Source of the DNA: Enoplosus armatus
Taxonomy: Eukaryota > Chordata > Actinopteri > Centrarchiformes > Enoplosidae
NCBI RefSeq assembly: GCF_043641665.1
Contig: NC_092181.1
Coordinates: 10,075,818-10,139,817, forward strand
Reading direction: 5' to 3'
DNA: 64,000 bases
This document shows, in pieces, positions 9,797-22,003 of this stretch. Both the position numbers and the translations under genes were made by a program. A model generated the notes under the pieces. The model saw nothing but the letters and a program-made list of their open reading frames with translations. It was not told the DNA's origin and made no database searches. Position 1 is the first letter of the stretch, and each line of letters opens with the position of its first letter.

Positions 9797-12433
9797 GTAC
9801 TGTACTCTTTTTCTCTTCTTCTCCTCATCACTCGCTTCTTCTCTTCCTCCCGCCCTCCTTTGCTTTTCTTCTTCATGCACTGCGGAGCTGTGGCTACCTC
9901 AGTGATTTCTATGAGTTTATTAGTGATATTTTATCAGTCATGTCATGTAATTATTTATTCAGATTTTTTCATTTATTTCAGCAATATGTTGTGTTTTTTC
10001 CCTCTCATCCCCTCTGTCATTCTGCCAGCTCTGATAACATGCATCATTACTACAAATGTACGTTGGCTTTAGTTTACTTTGCCTATTAGGTAGCACCCTT
10101 GGAGCGATTTGTTTTTTACCTTTACAGTTGGCTTTGATTGAGTTTTGATGTATTTATCTCCGTATGTTGTTCACTGGTTCCTCAGAAGTAGCTTCACTTT
10201 TTTTTTCTTTCCCTAAAGTATTGAGCTATGTTGATCTCCAACATTAGATTTCTGTCCTTTTATCCTTTTATTATGAATTGGTTTGACTTTGATGACTTAT
10301 ATTTGAACTATCTACCAGCAGGGCAGCGATCCAGTTTCCCCTGGTTGCCATACTGCACAGTATGTTAAAGCTGGATCACAAATAAGGGAACATTGAGCAT
10401 AAAATAGAACTGGCACAGGTACACACTTCAAAAGAAAAAAACAGTCCTCAGAAAAACATATTCAACTGTTATTGTCGTACTACCTTGTAATACTGTATGT
10501 TTGACATTATAATATTTGACATTCTTCGTGGCTTGGGACAGTCTGACGATCAAGACATATTTTTGCTTTCTGCAGACGAGGTCAGCTCCAGCCCCGATAA
10601 ACACAATATTGAAAGTTTCTGATGTGGACCGTGAAATCCCGGCCCTGCTTTAGGCTTAGTTTGCCTGTAAGCTGCATCCTCTCCTTCCCCCTGTTATGTC
10701 TTCATGCACAGCCGCACGCCTACGCGAGCGCACGGGTTTAAGCAGCCGTAATCTGCCTCACACAGTTGGCTTTTGTGCTGAAGATGTCAGTCGCACGCTT
10801 ATTTTGGACAGGACATTCGTGTAATTGCGAGTATTTGCACATTTACAAAGCAAATGATCGCCGCACTGTGACAGTATTAAATCATTTTAGCTGATTTTAA
10901 GCCACCTTCTGTGCAGCATGGGAATATTCTAGATAAGGAGCTCAAGTATACTTGCTCAGAGGCAATGCGGTATTAGTAGTTACATATTTTGGATTATAAG
11001 GTGGCCTTCCTTTACATTATTTACTGAATACAGTCGCACTCGTATTAGTTGGTAAAGATTATTTGTTGCTGTAATTGCTAAAAAAAAAAAAAAAGACTAG
11101 TTTCCTTATTGCATCTTATTGCATTCATTCATAAATGGTATAAATTTGTGTCTGAGATGTAAGTTCCTGACGGGCTTTTCTAACCCTCGCTGACATTTTT
11201 GTGGCTGTTTCGGGAAAGTGGGCGAAGCCTGAAGCTGAGGTTAAACGACCAAGCAGAAACCACCGCGGCTGGGTGTGATACGTCAGTCAACTAAACACGT
11301 CCCCAGACATACTCTACCTCTACCAGAAGGATTGCTCCAGTGATATAGCATCACCCTACCAGACCAGTCGGGGGGCTTGTGAGAGACAGATTAAAAATTG
11401 TTGCAACAGAGGACGTCGCCTTTCCTGTCTCTCTCTACTGTCCTATTAAATAACGCAGAAATGAAATCATTTTAAAAATTATTTAAAAAAGAAATAAATC
11501 GGGCTACATCCCCATGATTTTCTAGAAGGCCTTGACACACAAGCCCAAGCATTTTTTTCTTGGGATAAATTTGCACGTCAATGTGTTCTTTTCCGAACTG
11601 TTGTTTTCGTCATGAGCACTTTCCGAAAACGGTATGAGTAATTTTGATGCGGAATATTTGCATTTTCGCATCGTTTATTCGTCACGTCCCCAGTGTGTAA
11701 AGGCCTTTAAGACACACTGCCAGGAATTAATTTTTGGTAGGGTAAATAGTCAAATTTAAATATATTAAGTCTAAAAAATAGTGGAACCAGCCTATAAGAT
11801 ATAAGTGTTGTAGAATGTAAACACCCCTCAGGTTGCTAAAAAATGTGCGTGTCCTCAATAGTAGCTGCCCCCAATCCTCAATTTTCTAATTTGGGTTCAA
11901 GCTCCAAAAATGCTGCCGCCTGCACTTCCCATAATGCAACTCAATAGTGCATTTTGCCCTTGAATGCTAGTTGACGCCTATGTCCGCATGCCCATTCGTC
12001 TCCCATTCACATTTCTACATTTTATACCCAGAGTCAGCATCTAGTGGCCATTAGAGGAACTGCAGCGTAGGGCGCTAGCTCAACACCAGCCGCGGTGGTG
12101 ATCCCGCCTCTGCCAGCCACTTCTTCAAAATGCTGATTAGCGCCGCAAAACGGCATAGCTGCTTCCTCACTTTCTCTCCAACTTCCATTTGACTGCGAGC
12201 ATATTGTTTTCCGTCCTTCTGCATTTAAGATGTGCTAGATCACAACCTCGGATTAGAGGAAAAGTTGTCCTTTGAGAATCTTTCTCAGGTTAATTACAGA
12301 GATGTTACTTTTTTTTATTTCTATTTTTCTTTCTTATTAGCTTCCTTTGGTCCTTCTTCCCTTTTGTGTGACTTAAATGTGAACGAAGACAGATTTGAAT
12401 GAACTGCCCATTTTTTACTCTGTTGAGGTTCTA

Positions 12434-12474
<41 letters not shown>

Positions 12475-12639
12475 AGCACTCCCAGCTCCCAGCTCTTTCT
12501 TCCTGTCCTCCTCTCCCTTTGGCTGCCATTTTCATCTGTCTATCACAGAGAGTATATTTGGCAGTGCTGCTTTTGTTTCGATTTACTTTTTTTCCCTAAT
12601 CTTCCTCCCTCTCTCCCTCGTGCCCTCTCCCATTCTCAG
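9797..12639 (+). other. Intron between the two site-A microexons
   Basis: The first 80 nt are rich in CTTCT/TCTT. 11700-12200 resembles a dispersed fish repeat ('gctccaaaaatgctgccgcc'). A (TC)15 tract lies at 12443-12472 and the final 60 nt are almost pure pyrimidine. I see no coding exon in it. Confidence 0.6.
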
Positions 12640-12648
12640 GATATAAAG
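12640..12648 (+). CDS. tenm3: tenm3 microexon, splice site A part 2 (9 nt, GYK)
   Basis: Nine bases, GATATAAAG, lie between a strong pyrimidine tract ending cccattctcag and the donor gtaatt. Phase 1 to phase 1 gives Gly-Tyr-Lys, continuing into Glu-Gly-Cys of EGF8. I remember human teneurin-3 with a second, longer insert, DKIGYK, directly after the 9-residue one; the fish triplet equals its last three residues. Position, order, phase and splice sites all agree, but a 9-nt match is short, so confidence is moderate. A TGC lies 17 nt upstream of the exon. Confidence 0.62.
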
Positions 12649-13004
12649 GTAATTCATGCCAAAGACTTAATAAGGGCCTCACTGTCCCAAAAATACAACC
12701 ACTTCATACTCTGCTTTGTTCACTTTTAACTTCTTTTGATTCGGATTTTATCCCACTTCATTTTACTTTTCCTTGTCTTTTCCTTTCCTTTTTTTTTTTT
12801 TTCTCTCACATTCTGTCTTTCAGTCTTGATGAACGCCCAGTGTATCTGTTTTCTGTATTGTCTTATTGTGTTGTACTTACGTTGTTATTTCTTGTTTATT
12901 TATTTATTTATTTTTGGTTTGTTTTCTGGTTACATCATTATTGTCCCCGACTCTGATTCTCACACGCAAAACACAGACAATACAGATGAAGATGCACGCC
13001 AGCG

Positions 13005-13047
<43 letters not shown>

Positions 13048-15160
13048 AAACCCAAGGTGTGTGACTCCTGTTTTGTCTTGCATCCACAAGCCTGATATAT
13101 ATATATATATATGTGTGTGTGTATTAATTTAGCCAGCTGCTGTCCCTCTGTCCTTCCGTATATCTTTCTTCACTTTCCTGTCTCTCTCTCTCTCTAGTTT
13201 TTCTTTCCCCTTTCTCCTCCTCACCACCTCTTCCTCCATCTTTACATCCACACCTTGTTCTACCCCCCCACCCCCCACCCCCCCAGCTGGGCTTTGCTTG
13301 GTTCTGATACTCGCTGTTTATTAATCAGTCTATCTGATTGCCAGCCTCACTGTCTATTCTGTGATCGAGGAATGCCAAACAGGGGCATAAAGTATAGCCT
13401 TTGGAGGCATGCAGTCCAAACCAAACCTGTCCTCCCTATACTTTGTGCGCTGTGTATCTGTCTACCTGTTGTGTTTTCACATGGATTGTTAACCTGTGAT
13501 TTTGATTTTTTTTTTTTTTGTCACTAACTAGACGAACAAGACCAAAGGAATCCATATTTCTAAAGCCAAAAAAAAACTTCCTTTTGAAGAGGAAGTTGCA
13601 GCCTTTGTCAGCTGAACAGTTGAACTTCAAAATATTTAACATCCTCAGAATGTTTTGGTTTGTTTGCTTGTATGCTCTTGTTTTTCATCATCATAATATG
13701 CAGCAATAACATCTTCTTTCTTTGTTTACAGATACAAAATATATATATATATACTATTTTTAATCAATTTCCAATTGAAGCCATGCAGCACACAATAGCC
13801 ATTTGGGCTGAAGGCAATTTTACAGGTTCATGTGAAACTACAACGTCAGTGCATTTCACTGAAGGCTGTCTGTCTGTCAGTCTGTGTCTCTCACATGTGG
13901 GTTAATGTATTGATCTTCCTTATTTGTCTATCGATATGTCTTTCAGTCTGTCAGTCCATTTGTTGGAGAAAAGTTCATCACACGGGGCCAAAAGGCCTTT
14001 ATACACATCAGGATTTAACCAATATGGGTCTTTGAAGTCTTTTTGAAGGTATTTTTGGACTGAAGCTGCTGACAGCGAATATTTTGTGCTGACATGGCAA
14101 TGTGTTTAGATTTAAAAACCCATACACCAAAATCAACTATTGAGTATTTCCTTGCCAGGGCGTTAAAACTCTCCAGCAAACCCCAGGATGTTCGATAAAT
14201 GTATATTCAGGGTTAGGGCTATCTGAACGATAATTCGATTATAATGCCCATTTCCAAACCACTCTAATCTCACACACACCTACACACTGACAAAATAAGT
14301 TTATAAGGCATAATTCATGAAGACTTAATGAAACTTGAAACCGACAGCACAGACGTTAACTGTTAGCTAGCTATCAAACAGAGGCACCTAACGGTGTCTG
14401 TGGGAGTGTGTTTGTATTCCTCCGTGCGTTATCGCTGCACGTTTATGACAAAAATCCAGGATTTGTTGAAGCCGAAACACGTTGACCTTGCCAGTGTCAG
14501 TGTTCTCGCAGCCTAGCATCTTTCTGTTAGCTTCGTATGCAATCGTGCCACCTCCAGAATTTAATTCTGTCTTTGTCCTCGTACCCTCATAGTTTTTCTT
14601 TTCTCTGGTTCACTAATACACACAGATAGTTTCTGCATATAATGTACTTTACAACCGCTAAAATCTTCCAGGACACAAGTTCCCACCCGAGTACCCAGAG
14701 CTGACCAGCTTAGTTCCCCGCGTTTGTTGGTCCCACGTGCGTCTCGTGGAGCGGATATGCTTCAGTTGTAACCAGTACAGCTGTCTACACAGGCCACGTC
14801 AACAGCTCACGCCTCTCAATACGCCGCCTAATTTCAATCTCATGCGTATTTTTGAGGTATGATTGCATATCAGGCTGTAGGCGCTGTTGAAACACCTCAC
14901 TGTCACCGTAGACCATGTTTTAGTTTGACCAAAATTGAGTTCAAAATTTGACCTCGAAATTGATGAACTTAACAAGTCTGACCTAAAAACAATGATTACC
15001 CTCACCTCTCAGAGCTCCAATACAAAACTATCATCACCTACCTTCAAAAATGTATATTGGTTGAAGCCTATTTCTCACCCTGATGGCCAGCCGTGACCCT
15101 ATCCCACTCACTCGCACTGCTCTAACGTTTCTAACTGTGTGTTTTGTTCACTGTGCCCAG
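12649..15160 (+). other. Intron between 9-nt microexon and EGF8 exon
   Basis: It contains T-rich sequence (12780-12920), (CA)17 at 13009-13042, (TA)9(TG)5 at 13096-13122, a C-rich run at 13265-13285 and no recognised element after 13740. Confidence 0.55.
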
Positions 15161-15307
15161 AGGGTTGTCCAGGTCTCTGCAACAACAACGGGCGATGCAC
15201 TCTGGAGGCCAGCGGCTGGCACTGCATCTGCCAGTCGGGGTGGAGAGGCGCCGGGTGTCACGTGGCTATGGAAACACTCTGCGCTGACGGCAAGGACAAT
15301 GAAGGAG
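15161..15307 (+). CDS. tenm3: tenm3 exon: EGF-like repeat 8 and start of Cys-rich segment
   Basis: The exon is 147 nt, phase 1 to phase 1. Acceptor ctgtgcccag, donor gtatgt. It encodes a six-cysteine EGF module running from [13 protein letters not shown] to GWRGAGC, then [16 protein letters not shown], the start of the Cys-rich segment. VAMETLC is a teneurin signature at this place. With all microexons skipped, the EGF7 exon joins directly and gives NIEGCPGLC. Confidence 0.94.
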
Positions 15308-16399
15308 GTATGTTTGTGCGCGCACACTGTGGGAGCGTGAAGAGAGCTGGTTAAACAGATGAAAAGGCGTATTTGGTTCATGGATGGATAAACATGGTAA
15401 GGACAATGAAACATGTTGGTGGTGGCAGGGCACATATTACCCAAATGTCCATGAGGAACTTAGGAGAGAAATTAGCGAGACGTTAGCGGTTAGCAGGTTG
15501 GGGCATTCAGGAACGAGAGGCCTAATGTGGAAGTCACGCGTTTAGAATGTCAGCCCAACAATCGTCATATCCACGTACGTCATGGATGTTTCGGTCGCCC
15601 TTGTTCATCCATGTGTGGTCCCTTACGTGGTTTGAAACGTGCAATGTTTACTTGTTGCGGTCTACAGTATTCAAAGCCCTATACCATCATTTCATGCACC
15701 GCCCTGCAGCCCAACCCCCAAGTGACTCAAAGTAAGACAACAACAGAAAACGCAGGCATTAGCTTAGGTATGCTATGTAAGCTATCTATTAGAGGTTATG
15801 GCAAGCAGGAGAGATTCCAAAGACCCAGTATAAATTTGTGATCTGCCATTGATATCGAAAAGGAATGAAACGCATGAATCTAAATGATGAACTTGCTCTT
15901 CTGCCGCTGCCTGCTGAGAGCCGCCCATTTATGCGTAGCGTACCCGCAGTGGGTGTTAACTCAGAGTACGAACAAACTGCAGCTCCTCAGCTGCCAAAGC
16001 AGTGCAGCACATGTAACGTCAACCTTGACGTGGCAGTGGAGTGGAGAGGCTACTGAGCACCAGTAGGCATCGGGTCTTTCATGCGTAGTGAATGAGCCGC
16101 AGTGTACAGAAGGCACTGGCACAGTCTTTTGAATAGAAGCCGTAGTGAAAAGTGAAGCTCTGAAACGGCAAAGTTTCACACAAGAAACATAAATACAACT
16201 CGTAGCGTAAATTTTTGGGAGAAATATTGAATTTGCAATTGAAAAATGAACATTAACAGCACAAAACTATCGTCTGTCAGCAGTTTCACCCTACAAATAG
16301 CGCTCCGGTGCCAAACCGTAAACCCAGGACTAGGTTTGGTTAGAGTTAGTTGTTAGTTGATAGTTGGAAAGGTGGAGAAGAAAGACAAGAAGGAGGGGC

Positions 16400-16403
16400 G
16401 AAC

Positions 16404-16445
<42 letters not shown>

Positions 16446-16690
16446 AGTGAACATGTTTTACTCAAGTTGTGGGGACATAAGTCTGTTTATACAGTCACAT
16501 TGTGGGGACAAAACGCAAGGCCTCATGACGTAAAATCATTAAATCTTAGGGGTGAACACCAAATGGAGGCGCAGTTAAAAGTGCAATGAGGTGGAGGGCA
16601 GGGTTAGGCAAGCGGTGGTTAGGTTAGTCAATGTAATGTCCTCTGAAGTGATGGAAACTTGTGTGTGTGTGTGTGTGTAGGGGGGGAATG
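16400..16690 (+). repeat. GGGGACA/GT-linked dispersed repeat, copy 2
   Basis: It begins with (TG)18 at 16406-16440, then 'gtggggacataagtctgttt', 'cacattgtggggacaaaa', a GGTTAGG patch, 'gtcaatgtaatgtcctctg' and a second TG run (16663-16678). Confidence 0.7.
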
Positions 16691-17539
16691 CCTGTTCACC
16701 AGATGTACAACTGGCTTTCATAAAAACTAATAGAGACGAATGGCAGCCAGTATTTTATTATCTTACATACCTCCTTCTATCCTTCCCGTATCTCCATCTG
16801 TCTCCATTCCTCTCTTACTCCCTGTCCTTCACTTATCCCTCCCTAATCCCTCCTTTCCCTTCATTCCATCCCTGCGTCTCATCGTTGCACCCCTTCCATC
16901 CTTCTTCCCCCTTAACTCTAACTTTATTCGTCTTGGCAGCGGCCCCCGCTCACATACTAATTCTACTACATCGCTCCAATTTTTCCTGCATTCGTCCATT
17001 TTTACTTTTCCCTTTATCAGAAAAATTCAGATTACAATGCAACAGTCTTTTCATTCTTTTTTTTCAGTCCATACTTATGTTTATTCTTCTGTTTCTTTTC
17101 ATTACATTCTGCCCATCTGTGCTTTTACTTATTCATTCGCATCTCGGAAGCCCGTCCATGTTTGATTTATTTAGAAAACTCAGCATCTCTCTTGTGCTCC
17201 AACACCCCCCCCCCCAATTCTGGATGGTGTACGTGGCCATCCTCCCCATCCTTCATCTTCCATCTTTATCTCTTTTTCATTCCTCCATCTTTATTACTGC
17301 TGCATTCCTCTGTCCTCACTTTATGCCTGCATTGTTGATTATCCTTAATCCCTTCATCCCTCATTGCTTCTTAATCCCTCAGTTGCCTCCTCATCCCTCC
17401 ATCCCTCCATCCATCCATCCATCCTTATGCCATTTTCATCCCCCCCACCCCCTTCACCCACTTGTACCTTTTCCATCATCCATTTGACATCCTTCCATTT
17501 CAGGTCCCAATCCTTCCTCCTCAGGTTTCTGAATATAAT

Positions 17540-17540
<1 letters not shown>

Positions 17541-17577
<37 letters not shown>
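17541..17577 (+). repeat. (TG)18 tract at an acceptor
   Basis: The tract ends 5 nt before the AG of the Cys-rich exon and takes the place of the pyrimidine tract. In the transcript it is a UG repeat, the known binding sequence of TDP-43 and CELF proteins. Confidence 0.9.
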
Positions 17578-17579
<2 letters not shown>

Positions 17580-17582
17580 CAG

Positions 17583-17713
17583 ACGGCTTGGCTGACTGTA
17601 TGGATCCAGACTGCTGTCTGCAGCCCTCCTGTCAGAACCAATTATACTGCAAAGGGTCACCTGACCCGGGGGAAGTGCTCAGCCAGTCTCCGTCGGCATT
17701 GGCTCCTCAGCAG
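17583..17713 (+). CDS. tenm3: tenm3 exon: Cys-rich, Asp-rich segment
   Basis: The exon is 131 nt, phase 1 to phase 0, donor gtaagg. It completes [16 protein letters not shown], an acidic and Cys-rich motif that is near-invariant in teneurins and looks like a calcium-binding loop (the latter is inference), then [17 protein letters not shown] and a Ser/Pro-rich linker [11 protein letters not shown] that is more variable than its surroundings. The acceptor is unusual: about 18 TG units run almost to the splice site (tgtgtttcag) in place of a normal pyrimidine tract. Skipping would shift the frame. Confidence 0.93.
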
Positions 17714-17832
17714 GTAAGGGGCTCCAATCAGAAAGGAAGTCAAAATAAGAACATAACAAGCAAAAATATACCAAAGACAGGTGTCAGGAAGAAGCATCTG
17801 TCTGTCTGTTTATTTCCTTTTATTTTCCTTAG

Positions 17833-17921
17833 GCTGCCAGGTCTTTCTACCAGCGCATTCACTTCTTAGTTGGTCCTGAATCCACTCATGTCATCACTGG
17901 AGACAGTCCGTTCAATAAAAG
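17833..17921 (+). CDS. tenm3: tenm3 exon: entry of the transthyretin-related domain
   Basis: The exon is 89 nt, phase 0 to phase 2. Acceptor ttttccttag, donor gtaatc. It encodes [14 protein letters not shown] then [15 protein letters not shown], completed to NKS across the junction. Teneurin-3 has almost the same wording (SFYDRISFLIG, STHVIPGESPFNKS), while teneurin-2 has ENPFNSS; this is one of the paralog-deciding exons. The preceding intron is only 119 nt. Confidence 0.93.
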
Positions 17922-18888
17922 GTAATCGAGTCAGTGTTTTTTTTTTTGTTTGTTTTTTTTGGGGGGGGGGGGGCATACATCAGTAGGGAAGTAGTCTGAC
18001 TTTCCGGATGTAGGCTGTTGGGATAAGTCTGCCATTGGCCGGCTATTTCAGTCGGAATTCTCCTCCTCACAATTGTGATTGGTTTAAAGAAATACGAAAC
18101 AAGCCAGAGTGCCCCCCCCCCCCATCCCGGAATGATAATGGGTTGAGCCAGACCTTTCTCCGAAGCGTGGAGACAGCAGGTCTGGCTATGCGAGACTAGT
18201 AGGGAAGCAACATGAGTGGTCAAACAGGTTGTTAACAAATCCACGTATCCTCCTTAGTATAAAGTATGAGGGATGAAACAGGTTTTTAGCAGTTTCAGAT
18301 ATCTGTTTTGTGCTGTATGGAAAGTTTCCCACATACAGGGAGGGGGGGGGGGCACCTTGCCTAACCAGGACTTCTGCACAGTTCTTGAAAGAAGGGGGAA
18401 AATGACTTCCTGTGATTTCTTGACTGATTGCTTCTGCCTGCAGATCAGAGCATACCCTGTTTTTATTTGCCATAATAGGAGCAGGTTGGCTTTCTGCCTG
18501 GATGAATCTAACAGAAAACAGTAGGAGCGGGACAGAGATCACCATGCAGGTTTAAAGTTTGGCATTTTTCCCTGCCAAAAGCCATTTCTGCCCACACCTG
18601 CTTCAGACACAACATTCATTAAATATGATAAGAGAGAAAGAGAGGGTGGCAGACTGCAAAATATAGAGAGCGAGAGGCAGAGCTACTGACAGGGAAGAAA
18701 TTCTGTTCAGCCATTTAAAAAACATTTTTTTTAGCTTTTGTCAATTTTCTTTTTTTTTTCCGCTAACCTGAATGTTTCATAAGAGCAGAGGGCCACAACC
18801 CTGTAATAAAATGTTCTGTATTTCCATAATAGAATGGCAACCTTATATTAAAAATGTTTTATTAGACCTCCAAACAGTGTGTTGTTTA

Positions 18889-18919
<31 letters not shown>

Positions 18920-20100
18920 GTTTGCGTGTGAGCGGTTGAAGGGTGTTCATAAGTGGCACTTTCTACAGATTACACTCGAAGACTTGTTGATTTCCGCTGA
19001 AGTTAACAGTGACAAACGTATACACGCATCTCGCTTGCAGAGGGAGACAAACACAAACGCAATGGCGAATAGTGTAATGCACACAGTTGCAATGCAATGC
19101 AATTTCCATGCCTAATTTTGCAGGAGTATGTATACATATCCAGATGCAAATCCAAAAAAAAACAAAAAACAACTGGAATGACTGATCTCTTATCAAGAGG
19201 TCAACAAGTGAAGTTGTTTTTGTGCCATAAACTGCATGACTCGCTCATAATAGGTCCCCTTTAAAGCTGTTCTGCTCAGACAACCAGAACTGACGTCAGC
19301 ACTGTCTCCAGTAGGTGATCTAATGGTTCAAGCTAAACGCAAAAATAAATAAGTTATTGTCAAACCTAATGAACCATGACGTTTGTTGTACAGGTCTTTG
19401 AGTTACCATTATCAAAGCAACAAATATTTCCTTCCTATTTCCTTTAAGACAACCCAAGCAAGGAAGGGTGGTTGGGAATTACGGAGAACTGTGTCAGTAT
19501 ATGTATATGTATATATATATATATGTATGTATATATATATATATATATATATGTGATAATAAGGAAAGGAAGAAAAGAGTAATTGCAATGGACAGCATCG
19601 TCAAGTTCACTTGAATCTGGCTCCTGAAAGCCGTCCTGCGGTGTAAAAACCATGCAAATGAGTGTGATGAGGATGTGCAGGCATGCTACGAGTGCTGTTG
19701 TAACATCAGCGTCCCATTGCAGCGCTCCCACTCCCGCAGCTCAGCAGTTACCATCACAGTTGTTGTTTCAAGTGACGCCTCACTGCACTCTGCAATTCCC
19801 CTCACAAGGAGTAATAGTGATGAGAAGAAAGGCTAAGGTGTCTCTGTATGTGTGTGTGAGGGTGTGAGTGTGTTACTGTATGTCTGGCCCAAGTACTAGT
19901 TTTCTAGTACTGGTTTTGCCCAACCACAGGGACTCAGGTCAAAGGCACCAGGGGGTATTTTCTATCCTCGATGGTTCAATTTGCTCAACGAATCAGAGCA
20001 AAATATAAGGTCATTTCTTTGGTAAATGTTGCATACTGCAGATTTCATAATTTTTTTTTTTTTAAAACTCTCTCTACCATCTCCATTTCTCTTTCTCCAG
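17922..20100 (+). other. Intron in the transthyretin-related region
   Basis: It contains G and C homopolymer runs (17957-17973, 18110-18124, 18342-18352). A fragment at about 18000-18210 resembles a fish dispersed repeat ending 'gtctggctatgcgagactag'. There is (TG)n at 18889-18916 and TA/TG microsatellite at 19498-19554. Nothing coding was seen. Confidence 0.5.
18000..18210. repeat. Dispersed fish repeat fragment
   Basis: The end 'gtctggctatgcgagactag' and 'gagccagacc' are wording I know from teleost interspersed repeats. Boundaries are uncertain and the interior is broken by a C13-like run. Confidence 0.4.
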
Positions 20101-20220
20101 CTTGGTGTCGATAATTCGAGGTCAGGTGCTGACGGCCGACGGAACACCTCTGATTGGAGTCAACGTGACGTTTGTCCACTATCCCGAACATGGATACACT
20201 GTAACGCGCAAGGATGGCAT
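20101..20220 (+). CDS. tenm3: tenm3 exon: transthyretin-related domain core
   Basis: The exon is 120 nt, phase 2 to phase 2. Acceptor ctctttctccag, donor gtgtgt. It encodes [16 protein letters not shown] then [20 protein letters not shown] and KDG, with the Met codon split over the junction. The pattern RGxVxxxDGTPLxGVNV is the carboxypeptidase-regulatory/transthyretin-like beta sandwich of teneurins. NVT is a potential N-glycosylation site. Confidence 0.93.
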
Positions 20221-22003
20221 GTGTGTATTTATTCATATTTATACACAATCATTCTGGTTTCTATGTACTGATGACATATAAATATGACATTATGCCTTCT
20301 CAATTCACTGAATGAACCTTGAATGGAATCGATGGAACATAGAGCTACCAAAGACTAACAGGGCACCTGATGATGTAGAACTGGAACATAGAGACCATGT
20401 ATCCAGGGCTTGCAGGACCCTACACCGTTTTAGACAAAATATACAGAACCTCACAGAGTCCTGATTGCACATCTGTACCAGGCATTAACTGAAATATGAA
20501 ATGACAAACTGCTGTAGTTCACTGTTTTTGTCAGGTCAGTCAGTGTCTGATTTCTCCCCTTCCTCCGGTTCCACGGATGAAGTAAAGACGCTGCCTGAGT
20601 AAGGTATTCTGGACCTTTGTCAGTGTAATGCACAGACGACTGGAATCGGCGCACCCTTATTCTTTCCAAAAAAACAAAACAAACATCCGTAGATCCGCTT
20701 AAAAAACAGAGAAATAAAAAGACACTCCTAATAATTTAAGATCTTTCCTCATAATCACCAAATGTAGATGTTTTGTTATAATAATAAAATTAATAATCCG
20801 GTGATCATTGATTGTCCAAAAACACACGGGATAAAATAAGGGTTTAGGTGTAGCCCACAGCCGGAGTCGGCCATTAACGCTCACTGTACGCAAGTTGCTG
20901 AGGGCCCCCGCAAATTACGCAAGGGCCCTCCCGGCCTTCCCCTCATGTCAAAGCGGCTGTCAATGTTTACAGCTTTGATGAGAGAATGAGGCGGAACTAT
21001 CCCTTTTGTCACGAAAAGAGAGCAAGACAGAAGAAAAACACCACAAGCTTTTTTTAATGTTAATATTCACTTATCTTGAGATTCTATAGAAAATATTCTG
21101 TTCTGTGAATATAGTTTGTTTATACCTCATTCTGATTTTGTATAGGTCGACTTATTCTTAGGCCGACAGATGGAGCAAATGGTTTTAAAGGACGGAGGAT
21201 TGCAATGGGAGCACTGGGGTGTCAGGTGTGACTGCGTTGGCAATGGGAAATGGTTTACATGGTTCACGGGTCAGGCAGAAGGACCCCTTAGCAGAGTTTT
21301 GCCGAGGGCCCCTGGGAGTTCGGGCCCGGCTCTGCCCACAGTTAGCTTGAAAGACTGGCAATGGCAACATTATACTCCCTTGTTTGCTACACCAAAGCAC
21401 GATGGGAACCAAGGTGACAAAATCTCAAAATATCTTCATCCCATGAGAAAGAAAGGAAAAACATCCACGGAAACTCTCCTCTTCTGCAGGCTGGAAACTC
21501 AACATTGCAAACTGTGTTCAAACTTTTCTCATGAAACCTGTCCTGGAACATGTATGTTCCCAACGACATGCCAGCTGATGACATTATTCTGAGGAGCTTA
21601 ACTTTTCCTGAAAATAACAACATATGGCACATGTAGGTAAAATGAACCCAACGCTCCAGAAAACATCAAGAAACTTGAAAGTGCAGAAGGTATACAGTAT
21701 ATATTAACAACTTGCATAAAACCCATAAAACACTTGATGAAAAGCCAGCATAGCAAAACAGAGGTGTGAGTGTGTGCTTTTCTTTCTTCTCACACACACT
21801 CAGGGACATATGGATATGAAATGATATGCACACACACTCACTTGTGATATTGAGCTATATAAATAAAATTGACTACAGCTCTTGAGGACAAATCCCCTTC
21901 ACACAACTCAGTCAGGAAAGTTTTAATCGAGCAAACCGTCTAATGTGGTTTGATTGTATTCACAGCTGTACATTTTTTTGGCTCTGTCGTTGACGCGCTG
22001 CAG
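20221..22003 (+). other. Intron in the transthyretin-related region
   Basis: 20890-21320 carries repeat-like GGGCCC-rich sequence ('gccgagggcccctggg') that I take as transposon debris of unknown class. The rest shows nothing I can name. Confidence 0.4.

Larger units (their letters stand above)
15308..17582 (+). other. Intron between EGF8 exon and Cys-rich exon
   Basis: It contains a GT-linked GGGGACA repeat (16400-16690) and a long C/T-rich region with CATC units (16760-17510). It ends in the (TG)18 tract directly before the next acceptor. The long open frames here are low-complexity pyrimidine translations. Confidence 0.6.

Noticed and set aside
13730..13750. Another microexon candidate after 'ttgtttacag'
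   Set aside because: No GT donor follows at a length that fits phase 1/1 and the residues do not match a teneurin insert.
16885..17487. 200-residue open frame, the second longest in the window
   Set aside because: It translates a C/T-rich intron (CATCC, CCTTCC units), gives low-complexity Ser/Pro/Leu/Phe sequence and lies between two proven exons.
21961..22003. Alternative acceptor at 'ttcacag' (21959-21965) for the exon at 22004
   Set aside because: It would add codons that no teneurin has and break the phase with the preceding exon.
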